Below are positions 11,511-22,896 of a DNA stretch of 64,000 nucleotides, one piece after another. Origin of the DNA: Lactarius indigo (lineage: Eukaryota > Basidiomycota > Agaricomycetes > Russulales > Russulaceae); the NCBI GenBank assembly GCA_025766275.1, contig JAFKAC010000021.1, positions 496,001 through 560,000 on the forward strand. Direction: 5' to 3'. Within the stretch, counting starts at the first letter, position 1, and every line of letters begins with the position of its first letter. The notes below the pieces were generated by a model. It saw nothing but the letters and a program-made list of their open reading frames with translations. It ran no database searches and had not been told where the DNA came from. The translations under genes and the position numbers were made by a program.

Positions 11511-12377
11511 GTCGGGATTCTACTGTAAGTACTAATAGCAGCCTTACAAGCTACGATGTAGATGCGTACTTGGGCTAGCTGCGGGTGAAAAAAAAAAACA
11601 GTGTATCGTCTCAGTGTAGAGTTCAAGCTCCGAACTGCGTGCTCGTGCTCTTGTCAAGTTCTATCAAGATCGGCATTTCTAGAAAACCTGCCGAACGTTG
11701 AATGTCACGGTCAGAATCCCAGTGAATGAAAAGGGGTGCTCAATCGCATTCAAAATTTCGGAAAATTTCAGGAATCTGACTCATTTTCTCGCTGAGTTTT
11801 CAATGAGATTAAAATTACAGACCATCTTCATTCGGATTCATTTCCCGCTCAATCTCCTTGCATCGCATCGCATCGCATAAACAGCTGGCGAGAAAACGAC
11901 AGACTGAAACGCACTCGTACTCCACGGTTTGTTCTGTTAACGTTTACTTTTGGAGCAGTACAAATAATGGGCAAAGCCAGCCACAGCAGATCCCAATACA
12001 TTTCTGCTGTAAGTTGTTACATAGTGGCAATATATGGTTATGCGGTGCTGTGAGCCATACATAATACACGAGCAGCCAAACAAGTTAAGCCCCATACAGG
12101 TATTTTTTTTTATTGTTCGTCCCGCTCCATAAACGTAGCTCCAAAAGTAAACAGAACATTTGTGGCGCGTGGTTATGTATCATTTCCCAAGGTCATTTCC
12201 GGCGATTTCCTCGCCAGCTGTATGTTGTTGGCAATTGTCATAAGTGGCGCGTCGAATGGCTCGCTGATAGCGCTATCCCGTTGATAGAAGCTCTCAAGGC
12301 GGGATTCTACGAAGGGAACTTCCGAGCGGGGGTGAATTCATAAGGCAAATCATACTGCAAGATGCCGGTTAGAAGAG
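11511..12377. other. Unique sequence between two P450 fragments
   Basis: About 870 bp with no recognisable gene, lying between the inverted P450 tail and the P450 head. It holds a run of 11 A residues near 11590 and a (GCATC)n-type microsatellite near 11860-11880. Confidence 0.5.
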
Positions 12378-12402
12378 ACATCACTCGTGCCACGAGTGAT
12401 GT
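12378..12402. repeat. Perfect 12-bp palindrome with 1-nt centre
   Basis: The arms are ACATCACTCGTG and CACGAGTGATGT, separated by a single C. It lies about 40-60 bp before homology to the P450 upstream region begins, so it sits near the breakpoint of the split P450 locus. The intact P450 locus has no equivalent palindrome at this position. Confidence 0.85.
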
Positions 12403-12439
12403 GCCACGTACTCGCTCCACTACGACTTAACAGTGTCAC

Positions 12440-13010
12440 TGAAAGGCTACACCAGTCGAAGAATCGAAGGTTTGCGATACCTCACCCTCATTCGTACCAA
12501 CATTCGAACGTCTAGTATTCACTCATCAGTCTACCGAGGATCGCAATAATGTTCATCCGCCGTTGACACGTTGACATGTGTTCCAAGACTCGCGCTCACC
12601 AACAGAAACCTACCGCGGAGCGCCGGCGACGCAGACATGTCATGCCATGCCAATAGATGCAGTGAGGGTCAAGTCCATCACCCCCTATAAATGAATTACG
12701 AGGCCAATGGGCCATCCTCACTGGGATCATCATGGCCCTCTTCTCTTTGCTACTGGAGTGTGGCTGTCTTGCGGCTCCGGCCCTCGCCGCCATCCTAAGC
12801 CATTTGGATTGGCGAATCGTATACAACCTAGTATATTTCCACCTGCTCTCCCACTTTCCTGGACCTAGACTTTGCTGCCTGTTCCAGGCTATGACTGGCT
12901 TATCGCGAGCTCATCAAGGGCTCGCCCTTAAGCGACTTGCGTGCACACTTTCATAGACAATATGGTGCGCAGAATTTTGTTGTTACTTCCCTTGACATCA
13001 TATCCGGAAA
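12440..13010 (+). repeat. Direct duplicate of the P450 promoter and first exon
   Basis: This matches about 15755-16280 in the same orientation. It includes the AAGGCTACACCAGTCG stretch, the TACCGAGGATC stretch, a CCCCTATAAAT TATA element and the first coding exon. It is diverged throughout. Homology fades within what would be intron 1. Confidence 0.8.
12732..13010 (+). pseudogene. Cytochrome P450 head fragment
   Basis: A copy of P450 exon 1. The signal-anchor start MALFSLLL is kept, followed by WRIVYNL and the proline-rich LSHFPGPR hinge. One extra base just after this hinge, relative to the intact gene, shifts the frame, so the protein would end early. All later exons are absent; only a tail fragment exists, on the opposite strand at 11296..11497. 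Confidence 0.85.
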
Positions 13011-15254
13011 TTTGGACAGACCTGATCCTACACGTGTACATTATGCGGTATGGGCCAACAGTGCTGGAAAATTTTCACCTCTTTCATGACATCGAAAATG
13101 CCCAGAATCGATATCATGCAATAATCCCCTATGAAAATACAACTAACTATCTTGGTCCTGAAAGCCGTTGCCACTAGGTCCTGCTTCTGCTGAAATTCGG
13201 TAGCCCACTGTGACCCCGCCGCCCCATTCTTTGGTTTCATGGACTCCCCACCTTACGGTGGACACTCGTTACCCAACCTACCATTGGTCTCCATACGTTA
13301 ACCCTGTGCCCCGGGCCTCTGGGAAGGGAATACACCTTCTCGGGTACCGCGTTATGTCCGAGTACTATCAAGGCTACGGGCACTTCGCTCTTTACCACTC
13401 ACATAACTATCATAAGCTACAATTTTGGCACATACGGCGACCAGCCGCTCCTAAAAGAAATAGCTTTTTTTGAGATACGTCAAGTTCCGAATAAACCGGG
13501 GCGCTGATAGCGATAGAAAGAAGGGACAAAATTGAGGTTGAAGTTTTGCCTTGCGCGTCCGTGAGCAATGCGTTTTAGCTTGAGCCTTGCGTCGAGTAGC
13601 CCTCGGGTCCGTTTGTACTTCATTGAGCGTTGACGCATCAACTCTCCATTCCCTGATGCAGCCTTTTTAGGCCTGGCACATCGTGGGGTGTAATGCGGAG
13701 TTCATGGAAAGCGTTTCCGAGTCGCCTGGGTGGCGTCGGCTTTAAAATTGCGGATTTTGAGGGTGTGTTTGGTCATCTCCTTGCGGCCTGAATGTGCTTC
13801 GCGAGCATTAGTACTCCGTCTTCCTCGGTCTTGTGTTATTGGTACCGTCCCGGGATTAAAACAAGGGCAAAAATAACATCAGATCAAGAACGTTGCAGTA
13901 CGACAGTTAATTAATACTAGAACCTGTGGACCGTATCTCGAATTCTTTCTTTCCCCAGTAAGGTCGTAACTTCGCTCGTTTGAAATTGCGAAGGTGAACG
14001 AAGAAGCCCAGCGCTGCGAATCATAAGAAGTCACGTTTATATCGTTTAGCCAATTCGCAATTTCGTACTCTTTTCTGCCTCGTTGCTTTCTGCCTCCGAG
14101 TCTTCATCGCTCACTTTCGGATCGCTACCCGCCGTCCCGATCCGGCGGGTGGAGCGAGTGTTATTGCCATGCAGTGGGTTCGTGTGAGTATCCATCGCTT
14201 CCCAGTACAGAGTCAGCTGAGTCTCTGAAATGAATCTACCGTCGAAGTCCGCTATCAGAAACCATCAGTATCTCACAGACATGCGGACTTCCCCCTGTGT
14301 GCGGCAGTGGGAAGTGCAGAGAAATGTACTAATGTAGCCGTGTGTGACGTCGATGATCATGGTTTCCAAACTTTGTTTTGCACAGACCTGTGGCACTGGT
14401 GGAGAATCAAATTAACAGAGTATATTGATGTGATAACGAACGGATGTCTGGATGCACAGTGGAAGAACGGAGGATCAGCATTGCACAGGATGTATCTACA
14501 GACATGCTGAATGCATGGTCGAAAGCAGACAGTTACTGTAAACGCTAAGTTGAATGTGTACACCTGAGGTACATAAGATCGCAGAGCAAGACATCGTTAG
14601 TTGACAGAAGTCACAGCCAATTCGGACGTCGGATGGCGCACAGAGAGACATCAGTGAGAGTGCAGCACGAAACTCAGGCATCAAGTTACAACATGGGGTC
14701 GTTTGAAAATCCACGCGGAGGTCAGATTCTGAAGTGGCGGAATGGCGTTCACCACAGATGCAAGAGGTCACTCAGCATCAGACAACCTTCTGCCGCAAAA
14801 AAGGAGAACAAATGCAGGAGTGCAGAAGCAGACGGTGGGTGGTCGAAAAAAAAAAGATGACGGCGCGGAATCGAGGCAGTAAGCCAGGGGTAAAAAAGGT
14901 TCAGAGTCCGCCAACATCGTGACAATGGAGTGGCTAATTATTGTCCTGTATGGATAGATGCAGGGATAGATGGTAACAACTGCGGGCAACATTTTGCGAT
15001 GTGGTATCAGAAAGATGTAATCAGCTTGGTGATCAGAAAGAAGCCACCCTGAAATCCGAACACCGTTAAAAATATCAAACGTTATCAAACCTCCAAAATG
15101 CGTATAGGCCGGGCTTCTCGTGCTTGTTCTCGCGAGAACTTCGCTGGTCACAAGGGATGTCACAAAAACTCGAAAAAAATAATTCCCTGATGTTAGGGGA
15201 AAAGAAAGTATCACAGTACACAAGGGACGTATAGTAGACAACTGTCATTGACGA
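13011..15254. other. Gene-poor region
   Basis: About 2.2 kb without a supportable gene. A GC-rich inverted repeat (ACCCGCC/GGCGGGT) lies at 14127-14150. The open frame at 14768..15241 (-) has no recognisable domain or exon pattern. Confidence 0.45.
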
Positions 15255-15256
15255 TA

Positions 15257-15452
15257 CAGTCGAACCTCTCATAACCCATACCCATTAGGAGCCATATAAC
15301 TTTATAACCACTGGGCTTCCACAACCCACACCAGTACGTGAGGATAGGCCCCGATTTGTAGTCTAAAATGTATAGATTATTGAGGATCAGAGAGTATGAT
15401 TTGCCGGTTACAAAATCCCAAAACTGGGTATGGGTTATGAGAGGTTCGACTG
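15257..15452. mobile_element. MITE with pogo/Tc1-mariner-type ends
   Basis: A 196-bp non-coding element with perfect terminal inverted repeats. The left end begins CAGTCGAACCTCTCATAACC and the right end is its exact complement; the match runs on for about 28 bp. TA dinucleotides flank both ends (15255-15256 and 15453-15454), as expected of TA target-site duplication by the Tc1/mariner/pogo superfamily. No transposase is present, so it would depend on one elsewhere. It lies about 560 bp upstream of the P450 start. Confidence 0.9.
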
Positions 15453-15462
15453 TAGTTGCGAA

Positions 15463-15660
15463 TCTTGCGTTATATCAGACCGAAGGGAGGAGACGAACTC
15501 CGCTCTTGTCGGACACTGTGGCAGTCAATCCTGCAATCAGTTTGAAGGGACGAACTCCGCTCTTGCCGGACCCACTGGCCAAGCCAAGCCTCTCAGGCTG
15601 ACAGTAAGTCTTGCGTTATATCAAACCGAAGGGAGTTAAACTCCACTCTTTTCGGACCCT
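15463..15660 (+). repeat. Short interleaved direct repeats
   Basis: The motif CTTGCGTTATATCA, followed by ACCGAAGGGAG, occurs at about 15464 and 15608. The motif GACGAACTCCGCTCTTG, followed by CGGAC, occurs at about 15493 and 15549, with a weaker third version near 15638. This gives an A-B-B-A-B' pattern between the MITE and the P450 promoter. The origin is unknown. Confidence 0.8.
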
Positions 15661-15971
15661 CCTGGCAATCATAGTATAGAAGATGACGTTACCAAGTCAA
15701 GTCGGTCAATTTCTAACGGTCACTTGATCGTTCAAGTTGTTGCTTCCCTTTCTTAAGGCTACACCAGTCGGAGAATCGATGGTTCTCCGTCGCTTGCGGC
15801 ACCTCGTCCTCAGTAGTACCAAGATTCGAACGGCTGGTCACCAGTCACGAGTCTACCGAGGATCACAATTGATTGAGACTCGCTATTAACAGAAACCTGT
15901 CGCGGTATGCTGGTGACGAATGTCCCTCATAACTTGCCAATAGATGCAGCGATACGCCACTACCACCCCCC

Positions 15972-15979
15972 TATAAATA
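15972..15979 (+). promoter_or_regulatory. TATA box of the P450 gene
   Basis: TATAAATA preceded by a C run, 33-40 nt before the ATG. The same element is kept in the duplicated head fragment near 12688. Confidence 0.6.
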
Positions 15980-16011
15980 GATGACGAAGTTGATGGGCCA
16001 TCCCCACCACC

Positions 16012-17980
16012 ATGGCCCTCTTCTCTTTGCTACTAGTGTCTGGCTGTCTCGCGATGCTCGTCACCATCCTGAGCCTTTTTGTTTGGCGAATCGTATACAA
16101 CCTATATTTCCACCCGCTCTCCCACTTTCCTGGACCCAAACTTGCTGCCTGTTCCAGGCTATGGCTGGCTTATCGCGAGCTCATCAAGGGCGAGTCCTTG
16201 AGCGACCTGCGCGCGCAACTTCATCGACAATATGGTGCGCAAAATATTTTATTGTCACTTCACTCTTTCTTGATATACCTATCCTCTAGGAGAGATCGTT
16301 CGCTGGGCACCCAACGAGGTTCGTCCAAATTGAATGAGCAGGTATAATGCGCAAATTACACTGCTCGCAGCTTCATTTTTCGAATCCCGCTGCCTATAAC
16401 GACATATACAACAGCAGGAACAAGTGGGACAAGGACCACTCGCTCTACCGCGCCTACGACCTAGATACCTCAACATTTGGCTTCACACACTACTCCGACG
16501 CCAAACAACGTAGAGATCTCCTCGCCCCTTTATTCTCCAGGACATCGACCCTCCAATTGCAGGATCTCATACAAAAACAGGTAGGGCGCAGCCCCACCGA
16601 TGAAGTAGCTGTTTCATTTTCTCATTGCTCATCAACGCACCAGGCGAACGTTCTTTGCGATGCATTAACTCAACAATTTGCGGCAGGTGAGAGGGTTCTT
16701 TGGTTTGAACCAGCGTTGTTATTCAAACTTTTGGTTCTTGCGATACAAAAGATAAGTCTAGCGATCTTGTGCTGGGCTTCCACTGCTTTGCCGTCGACGT
16801 AATCATGAACCTCTGCTACGCGAAGAATTGGGGCGCGACGAAAGTGCCAGACTTTCAGTCTGATATCGTCCTTGCTTCCCAAGCGGTCTTGCCTATCTTC
16901 ACCATGCACAAGTATTCGGGCCCTTTGTTGAAGATGATGCGATACGTTCCGATGTGGGTTGGTAAGAAATACGGCACCTCTGTGACCAAGGCCTTGTTTT
17001 TTCTTCGTGAGGTAAGTATTCGCCCTAAAGCAAGAATGGCAATTGAAATGTTCCCCTATAGACGTTGATGCACCAGGTTTACGGAGTCGTACGCAACCCA
17101 AGCAGCCTGGAAAATTCGTCCCACAAAACCATTTATCATTTGCTGTTGAGTCGCGATGCCAAAGGGAGACGTTCGCTCTCCAAGGTGAACCTATGGCACG
17201 AAGCAGGGGCATTACTCGGTGGAGGCTCGGACACGATCGCAACCGCCTCGACGACAATCTCGCATTATGTTTTACGCAACCCCGAAGTACAGCAACGACT
17301 TGTAAACGAATTGCGTACGGCGTGGCCGATTCTGGAAGAGGTACCGCGTTACGAAGTTTTTGAAAAGCTACCATACTTGGAAAGTCCTCACGACGACTGG
17401 TTCAGCTCGAGTCCTGAACAGCCTTTTTTGCAGACCGCGGTTGTCAAAGAGGGGATTCGCATGTTCCCAGGAGGCGCATCACTTCCGCGTGTTGTCCCCC
17501 CGGAAGGAGCGACGATAGCCGAAACTTTTGTTCCTGGAGGGGTAAGTCCTTGGTAATGTGGTCCAGCCGATTTTGATGCATACTAACTGGATCCCAGTCT
17601 ATCGTCGGCCAAAGTTATGTGCATGTAAACTTTTCGCCGGCGGTGTTCCCCGACCCGGATGCGTTTATCCCAGATCGCTGGCTAGGAGAACACGCAAAGG
17701 CACATGAGGCCGCGCTGGCAACATTCTCGAAAGGTCCGCGAAGCTGTGTAGGCATAAACTTGGCGTATTGCGAGATCCAACTCGTCATTGCGTCCGTTTT
17801 CCGTCGGTTTGACGTGACTTTGGACGCGAAAAGGTTCGGATTATATCTTGTCATTTTCTACGGTTACTTGGTCGCTGAAGGAGGTTCTGTAGGTCTGGAG
17901 ACCTGACTGCTGTGGAGCACTTTGTGCCGGTATTCAAGGGCCCGCATTTGCGCGCGTACTGCAAGCCTGTCTCTGATTAG
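16012..17980 (+). CDS. Cytochrome P450 monooxygenase
   Basis: A microsomal heme-thiolate monooxygenase; the substrate cannot be told. Eight exons: 16012..16234, 16290..16318, 16371..16580, 16644..16686, 16752..17011, 17062..17541, 17598..17833 and 17893..17980, 522 residues. An N-terminal membrane anchor is followed by the hinge HPLSHFPGPKL. The I-helix region reads AGALLGGGSDTIA, the ExxR motif is EGIR in VVKEGIRMFP, a DPDAFIPDRW segment follows, and the heme loop is FSKGPRSCVG with the cysteine ligand. The C-terminus FVPVFKGPHLRAYCKPVSD is the usual ending in fungal P450s. One oddity lies at about 17382-17432: a 51-nt in-frame insert just before the ExxR helix looks like an intron whose donor has moved by one base, so splicing there would break the frame. 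Broken copies lie at 11296 and 12732. Confidence 0.88.
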
Positions 17981-20591
17981 TAGGGATCTCACAAAGGGGC
18001 AACGTCTAGTTCTAATGTACGAATAGATGGTAGACCGGAGTACAGAGCATAGGGGTGGAAAGAGAGAGCGTGGAGGAAAGTACGAGATAAGTGAGAGAGA
18101 TACGGACACATTAGCCCTGTAGTTAGACAATAAGAAGTGAGATGGTAAAGCATTTATGTCTGCGGTTACGAGCCACGCCACAATGCATGTCTCGGTGTAC
18201 TCTCGGTGTGTACTTGCAACCCGAGCCGCGCCTGGCGCATACTCTGATAATAGTTAGTACTGCACTAACCGTAAATTGTCAGCGCAAACGAAAATCAACT
18301 CGGATATAGGAATAAACAATATTTCACGAATAGAACTCATCACTCTGCAAAATAAAACAAAAAATGAGGATGCTGAGACGACTATTGTAATACAATATCC
18401 GCGAATGATAATGGTATTACTCGCCAGCTACCCGTATACGCAAGAGGTGGGCTGACCGCTGTGTATAAGAACATGTATCTTACATCGGCGAAGTGTTCCC
18501 GGCGCTGTAGACTCTGAGGTGTGCTCAAATAGCACTGATACAGCAAGCGCTCCACAGACAAGCTCACGTGGTCAAGTGAGCTATTCACCACCTTCCTCAG
18601 TGTGCCTGTTGGACTCGACTAGGGGGTCGTCGTAAGTTCGCTGAGAATCAAAAATGAATTGGCAGTGGGGGAGGAGATCCGGAGAAGAGCTAAGACTGGG
18701 GACAGGCTGGTGATGGCACGCCGTCCTGAGATTACGTATCTAGCGAAACGCTCGAGCAACAAACTACTGTACCGGAAGGCTCGATAATCGCCTACACTGG
18801 TACCAGGTGCCTACTGGTTACGGTAAAAAAATTGGAGTTTGCGCGAGCAGGAGGAACTATTTGCTTTTTATGCTCACGAATATCGCCAAGCGAGTCCACA
18901 AGGAATGCTTCAGAGCTTCAGTATAGGGAAGGGAACGCGCGGAGGATCTCGGCGGCAGGTACACCGCGACATGGTTCGAGAGCCATGACCTCGCGGAGCA
19001 CGTTTGCGAGAAGAAACCCTTCGCTTAGTCGTTTGGAATATGAAGCATGGCTGTCAGGAAAGCAGTGGAGTGGGTCCCGGCGAATGTGACCAGGCATAGT
19101 GGGCCTGTGTGATGTTTTTGAGCTACAAGTTGAAATTTCGGGGCGAGCGTGAACAGAGAGCGCGATGACTCGAAGCTTGTCCGTAGTTTGACAAGAATTT
19201 CGAGGCTCGGTACATACATAGACGTTTCAAGTTTTGCTGTATCCGTGACTCGTATATGGCCTGCGCACGGTGAAGCGAACGTGTAGGAATGCGGTGTATG
19301 CCACGACACTGCTCCCGGGGTTTGATAGCTCAGGCTGGCAAGGTCCGACAAAGTGTTAGACGGCGCAAGAGATCGCTAGACGCTGGGACGTACTTCCCGG
19401 AATGAGGCCTGTATCAAGGGCATTGGGCAGCGTCAGAGGGTCGGCATAAATAGTCGCCGCGACCAAAACGGACTTTAAAAAAGAAGGCAGCGACAACGGA
19501 AAGGCGCATAACGGCAACCGCAACTTGAAAGAGAAGGAAGCCCGCAGCATCAGGACCCTTGGGAACTTGGGCACGGCTCAATGTAGCACGTTGTTTAGTC
19601 TTTCTGTGGCAGCTGGTAAGGCCTGCCAGTGGTCTGCTAGCCGAGGATGAACTGTTGGGATACAGCCCAGAACGGACACAGTCCAGCAAACCGAGGCTAG
19701 ACAGATATATTAGATAATCGTAATATTAGCATAGTTAAACGGTTATCTATGAATAATATTGTAGAGAGAGGAGAATACGCATCCTCCTATGGACCTCCAT
19801 CGCCCATGTGTTCCTCACCTATTCGGCTACCTGCCTCCATAAATCTCTATATGAACTCGTAATTCTCAAGGGCAGACTGATTTCATCTGGGAGCCTGGAG
19901 ACCTTGTTGGAGACGAGCCGGGAAGCTCTCAAACCAGAACGCCCAAACAGAAGAGAGGAATCAGTTATGGCTAAGACTGAAGGGCCATCAAGAAGTGTGG
20001 ACCAATGAGTGGAGCCACGCTGTCCCGGACCCGACCATCGGACGACAAGGCCCACTCGTCGATCCATGCCCGCTAAATGTTTGAAACTTTGAAACGTTCA
20101 AACGTTACGTACTCGTCGCAAGGCTACATGGCAATACATAAGCTAGTCCCAATTGTGTACTCTTGTCTATCTTGCGGTGAGTCCAGCATGATCAGGATCA
20201 GGAAAAGGTTTCGGGGTTTCCCCCCACTCGTCAATCTCGAGTCATCATCGCCTACTACTATTCCGAGTCATGCCCACATGCAACAACAGCTTCTCCACCA
20301 ATGTAATTGCTTATGTTTTCAGAGTGAGCCGCACGACATCAATTAGGGTGATGACCACATCATCTCTGACTGTTTTTGTTCTTGGTGTCATAAAAAAAGG
20401 TGACAAAGATTTCGAGTACCGGTTATTGTTCCAATTTGAGAGATCGTCCCCCTCCCCGACCCTCGGCCTGCCAGGCTCAACCTTGGGCTCAACTTGAAGT
20501 GGTGTCACAACTAGTAAGGATTAAATTTCGCCGGCCCAAACTGAATCAGTGGTGTCAGTGGGTTTTGACAGCCGCAAACTCTACTTAAAGA
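17981..20591. other. Gene-poor region downstream of P450
   Basis: The first 0.8 kb is the source (or sister) of the inverted block at 10745-11510. The remainder has no gene that I can support; open frames are short and lack recognisable motifs. An AT-rich stretch lies at 19700-19765. Confidence 0.45.
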
Positions 20592-21080
20592 GGCAAATTC
20601 GTATTGCGGCAACCGGAAGTACAATGCCGCTCGAGATGCCGCTCTGTCCGCATTGCTGTAACGTACTCGCCCTGACTACCACGGCCTTGACCACGGCTGT
20701 GACCACGGCTGTACACCGCAGTCAGGGTTCATGATTGATGCTGCGGCCAACTCCCGTTTCGATTATCGTAAGGTGCTGTTACTGTGATAGCAGAGACAAT
20801 GTATGAATGACAACATGCACTTCCAGTCCCGGTCGTGCGACACCTCCAAGTTAGTGTGTATCGTCATTTCGGTCATACAATGTAAGGAACAGGAAATATC
20901 GTGTTAACGACCGTACACACATATACAGTACAACGCTACGACATGGCTCCAGTTTTGACTGAGCTCATTTTCTTGTAACAGCGTCCGCTGACTAGATGAC
21001 TGTAAATCTGTGGTACACGGTCTGCCTCGACGTAGGACAGAGTGCCTGACTCTAGCGAAGCATACACAAATGTAACGAGA
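20592..21080 (-). repeat. Duplicated 3' flank of DUF6533 copy 2
   Basis: Downstream sequence of copy 2, homologous to 6302-6775 and to 24845-25274. The two right-hand copies are closer to each other near the distal end (AATTCGTATTGCG). The block contains two nearby CCACGGCTGT repeats. Confidence 0.7.
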
Positions 21081-22896
21081 CTAAACCTGGTCCCAAACAG
21101 GATTTTGGTCGTTGGGGCCCTTGTCTTGGGCTCTAGCATCCACTACTATCGACCTGTCGATGCGCACCTGAAGATCGAGGTCACTCTTTGTGTTACTGAA
21201 CTGGTTCTGAGACCCTGTCGTGTCGCCCTGCTCGACCCTGTTCTGGTGTTTCACCCCCTTTTCGAAGCGTGAGGCGGACGTAACCGCACGGGAACTTGGT
21301 AGCGGGGCCAAAACGACTGGCGTCTGATCCGTCCTTGCGTCTGGTAATTTCTCTGTAACTGCGTGACGTTTGGGTCATGGATAATTACGCACCACGAAGA
21401 TGGATGAGAATGCGTTGGCTCATGATCCATGTGACTGAATACTCAAACGACGCGCTAGGATCAGCACGATAAGACTTGTGGGGAAAACATGGAGCGGGAA
21501 TAGGGAACAATACCCAGTGGATTGGAGGACATGATCGGTGCCCCGAAACATCAATATGTTCGCCAAATTCGTGACTACACGGAGAGGTCAGCTGTATTCG
21601 ACGACCTGTGCAGAGAACATACGCGTCAGCACCACAAAGTATCCTAGACCATCGTACAGCAATCTTGCATTGCAGTAAGAATTTTTGGGGTAATTGCCAC
21701 ACCAGAGACGACTTACATCTTGAAGAGCCGCGAGGTTCTGGAGTGAGCCAGGTCAGACCTAATGACGAACTTTATGGGGGCATGACATACCCAGGTGATA
21801 CAGACTTGACTCTCATAAGATAGAAGGCCGAGATCGACAATGTGAGACAATCGTATAACATCGCTACCAGGTAAAACGACCAGGTAGAGATTGGGCTTTG
21901 GGGATGGGCGCTAGCGACTGTGCAACTTCTCGTCTCGTCAGGAAGGGCTGGAGTTAGCATCGAGCGAATGAAGCGCACTTTCCCTTGTATAGTCATGCGG
22001 GTTTCAATGTCCGTGTGCGAGGACACTAATGACGGTACTCACATCTGTCATTACAGCTGAATGGTACAATGTCAGTATGGTAGTGACTCGTGCGAAAAAG
22101 CCCCTGGACTCACGAATCCGGGCATATAGACTGGAAAACCATTGGGACTGCTTAAACATCAGAGCGAGAAGCATTGCACTCAAGTCTGGGACGAAGAAAA
22201 CGGACCGCAGCACCCAGGATGTACGTCGATAAGAGGGTCCTCCCCACCCAGAGATTACCCTGAGCAATACCATACGTCCTAGAGCACACTATAGAATCAA
22301 GACGAAAGGAGTAAAGTGAGGACTCACCGAATAGCTAGAATTGCCTGCGACACCATCATTTGGACCACTGTCAGATGGGTCAACCGGGAGTGCTAACGCG
22401 ATGTAGCCATTGAACCCGTACCTTTGAGCGCAGGAGCTGCGAGGTGGTAGTGCTCGCAGGCTTTGGGAGTGAAGCCGTGGTAGAAAAATCCTACGTTACT
22501 AACGACCAGTACAATTATGCTCGTGTAACTGCATAGAATCTGAGCAGGTTACCCAATCGACAAAGAGAGAACGCCCACCGAATAAGAACAAATAGTATAA
22601 ATCCCAAACTACCCAGAGCCAGTGTGAACTGGTTAGCAACTCTTCGTGGGCATGAATTAAAGCTTCCGACCTTCGCCGATTAGAGGACTTATACAACCGA
22701 TGTTCTGCGGGGAGGGTAATGAGATAACTAGACAGATATGAGTCCCCACGAGAGGTCGCGATCTACAATCAACAACTTGAACATACTCATAAGCGGCGAT
22801 AGTCAGGGACGCAATGCGTAGATTATTATCTGCGGCCAGAGCTCCCGCACTAGGATATATAGTAGTAGCGGTTGCTTCGACTACTCCAATGGCCAT
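21081..22896 (-). CDS. DUF6533-family seven-helix membrane protein, copy 2 (apparently intact)
   Basis: A paralogue of copy 1 with the same exon plan. The start MAIGVVEATATT leads to ASLTIAAYDYLITLPAEHR across intron 1. Then come SLGFILFVLIRYTSI, VLVVSNVGFFYHGFTPKACE, QMMVSQAILAIRTYGIAQ, WVGRTLLSTYIL, QWFSSLYARIPVMTD, STWSFYLVAMLYDCLTLSIS, LLYDGLGYFVVLT and SVTWIMSQRILIHLR. The last exon holds the tail with SDLDLQVRIDRSIVVDARAQ and ends at 21081. Every junction that I checked joins in phase with GT-AG signals, including the exon 9 acceptor that is lost in copies 3 and 4. The intron-6 region reads through as a spurious open frame. The molecular function is unknown; membrane location is inferred from the hydrophobic segments. 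Confidence 0.75.

Noticed and set aside
11855..11882. GCATC repeats as a CRISPR-like or regulatory array
   Set aside because: Only about three short tandem units with no spacers: an ordinary microsatellite.
14768..15241. 157-codon minus-strand open frame
   Set aside because: No recognisable domain or splice pattern, and biased composition; most likely chance.
22004..22273. Independent ORF on the minus strand at 22.0-22.3 kb
   Set aside because: It is a read-through of exon 6/7 and intron sequence of DUF6533 copy 2 in a wrong frame.
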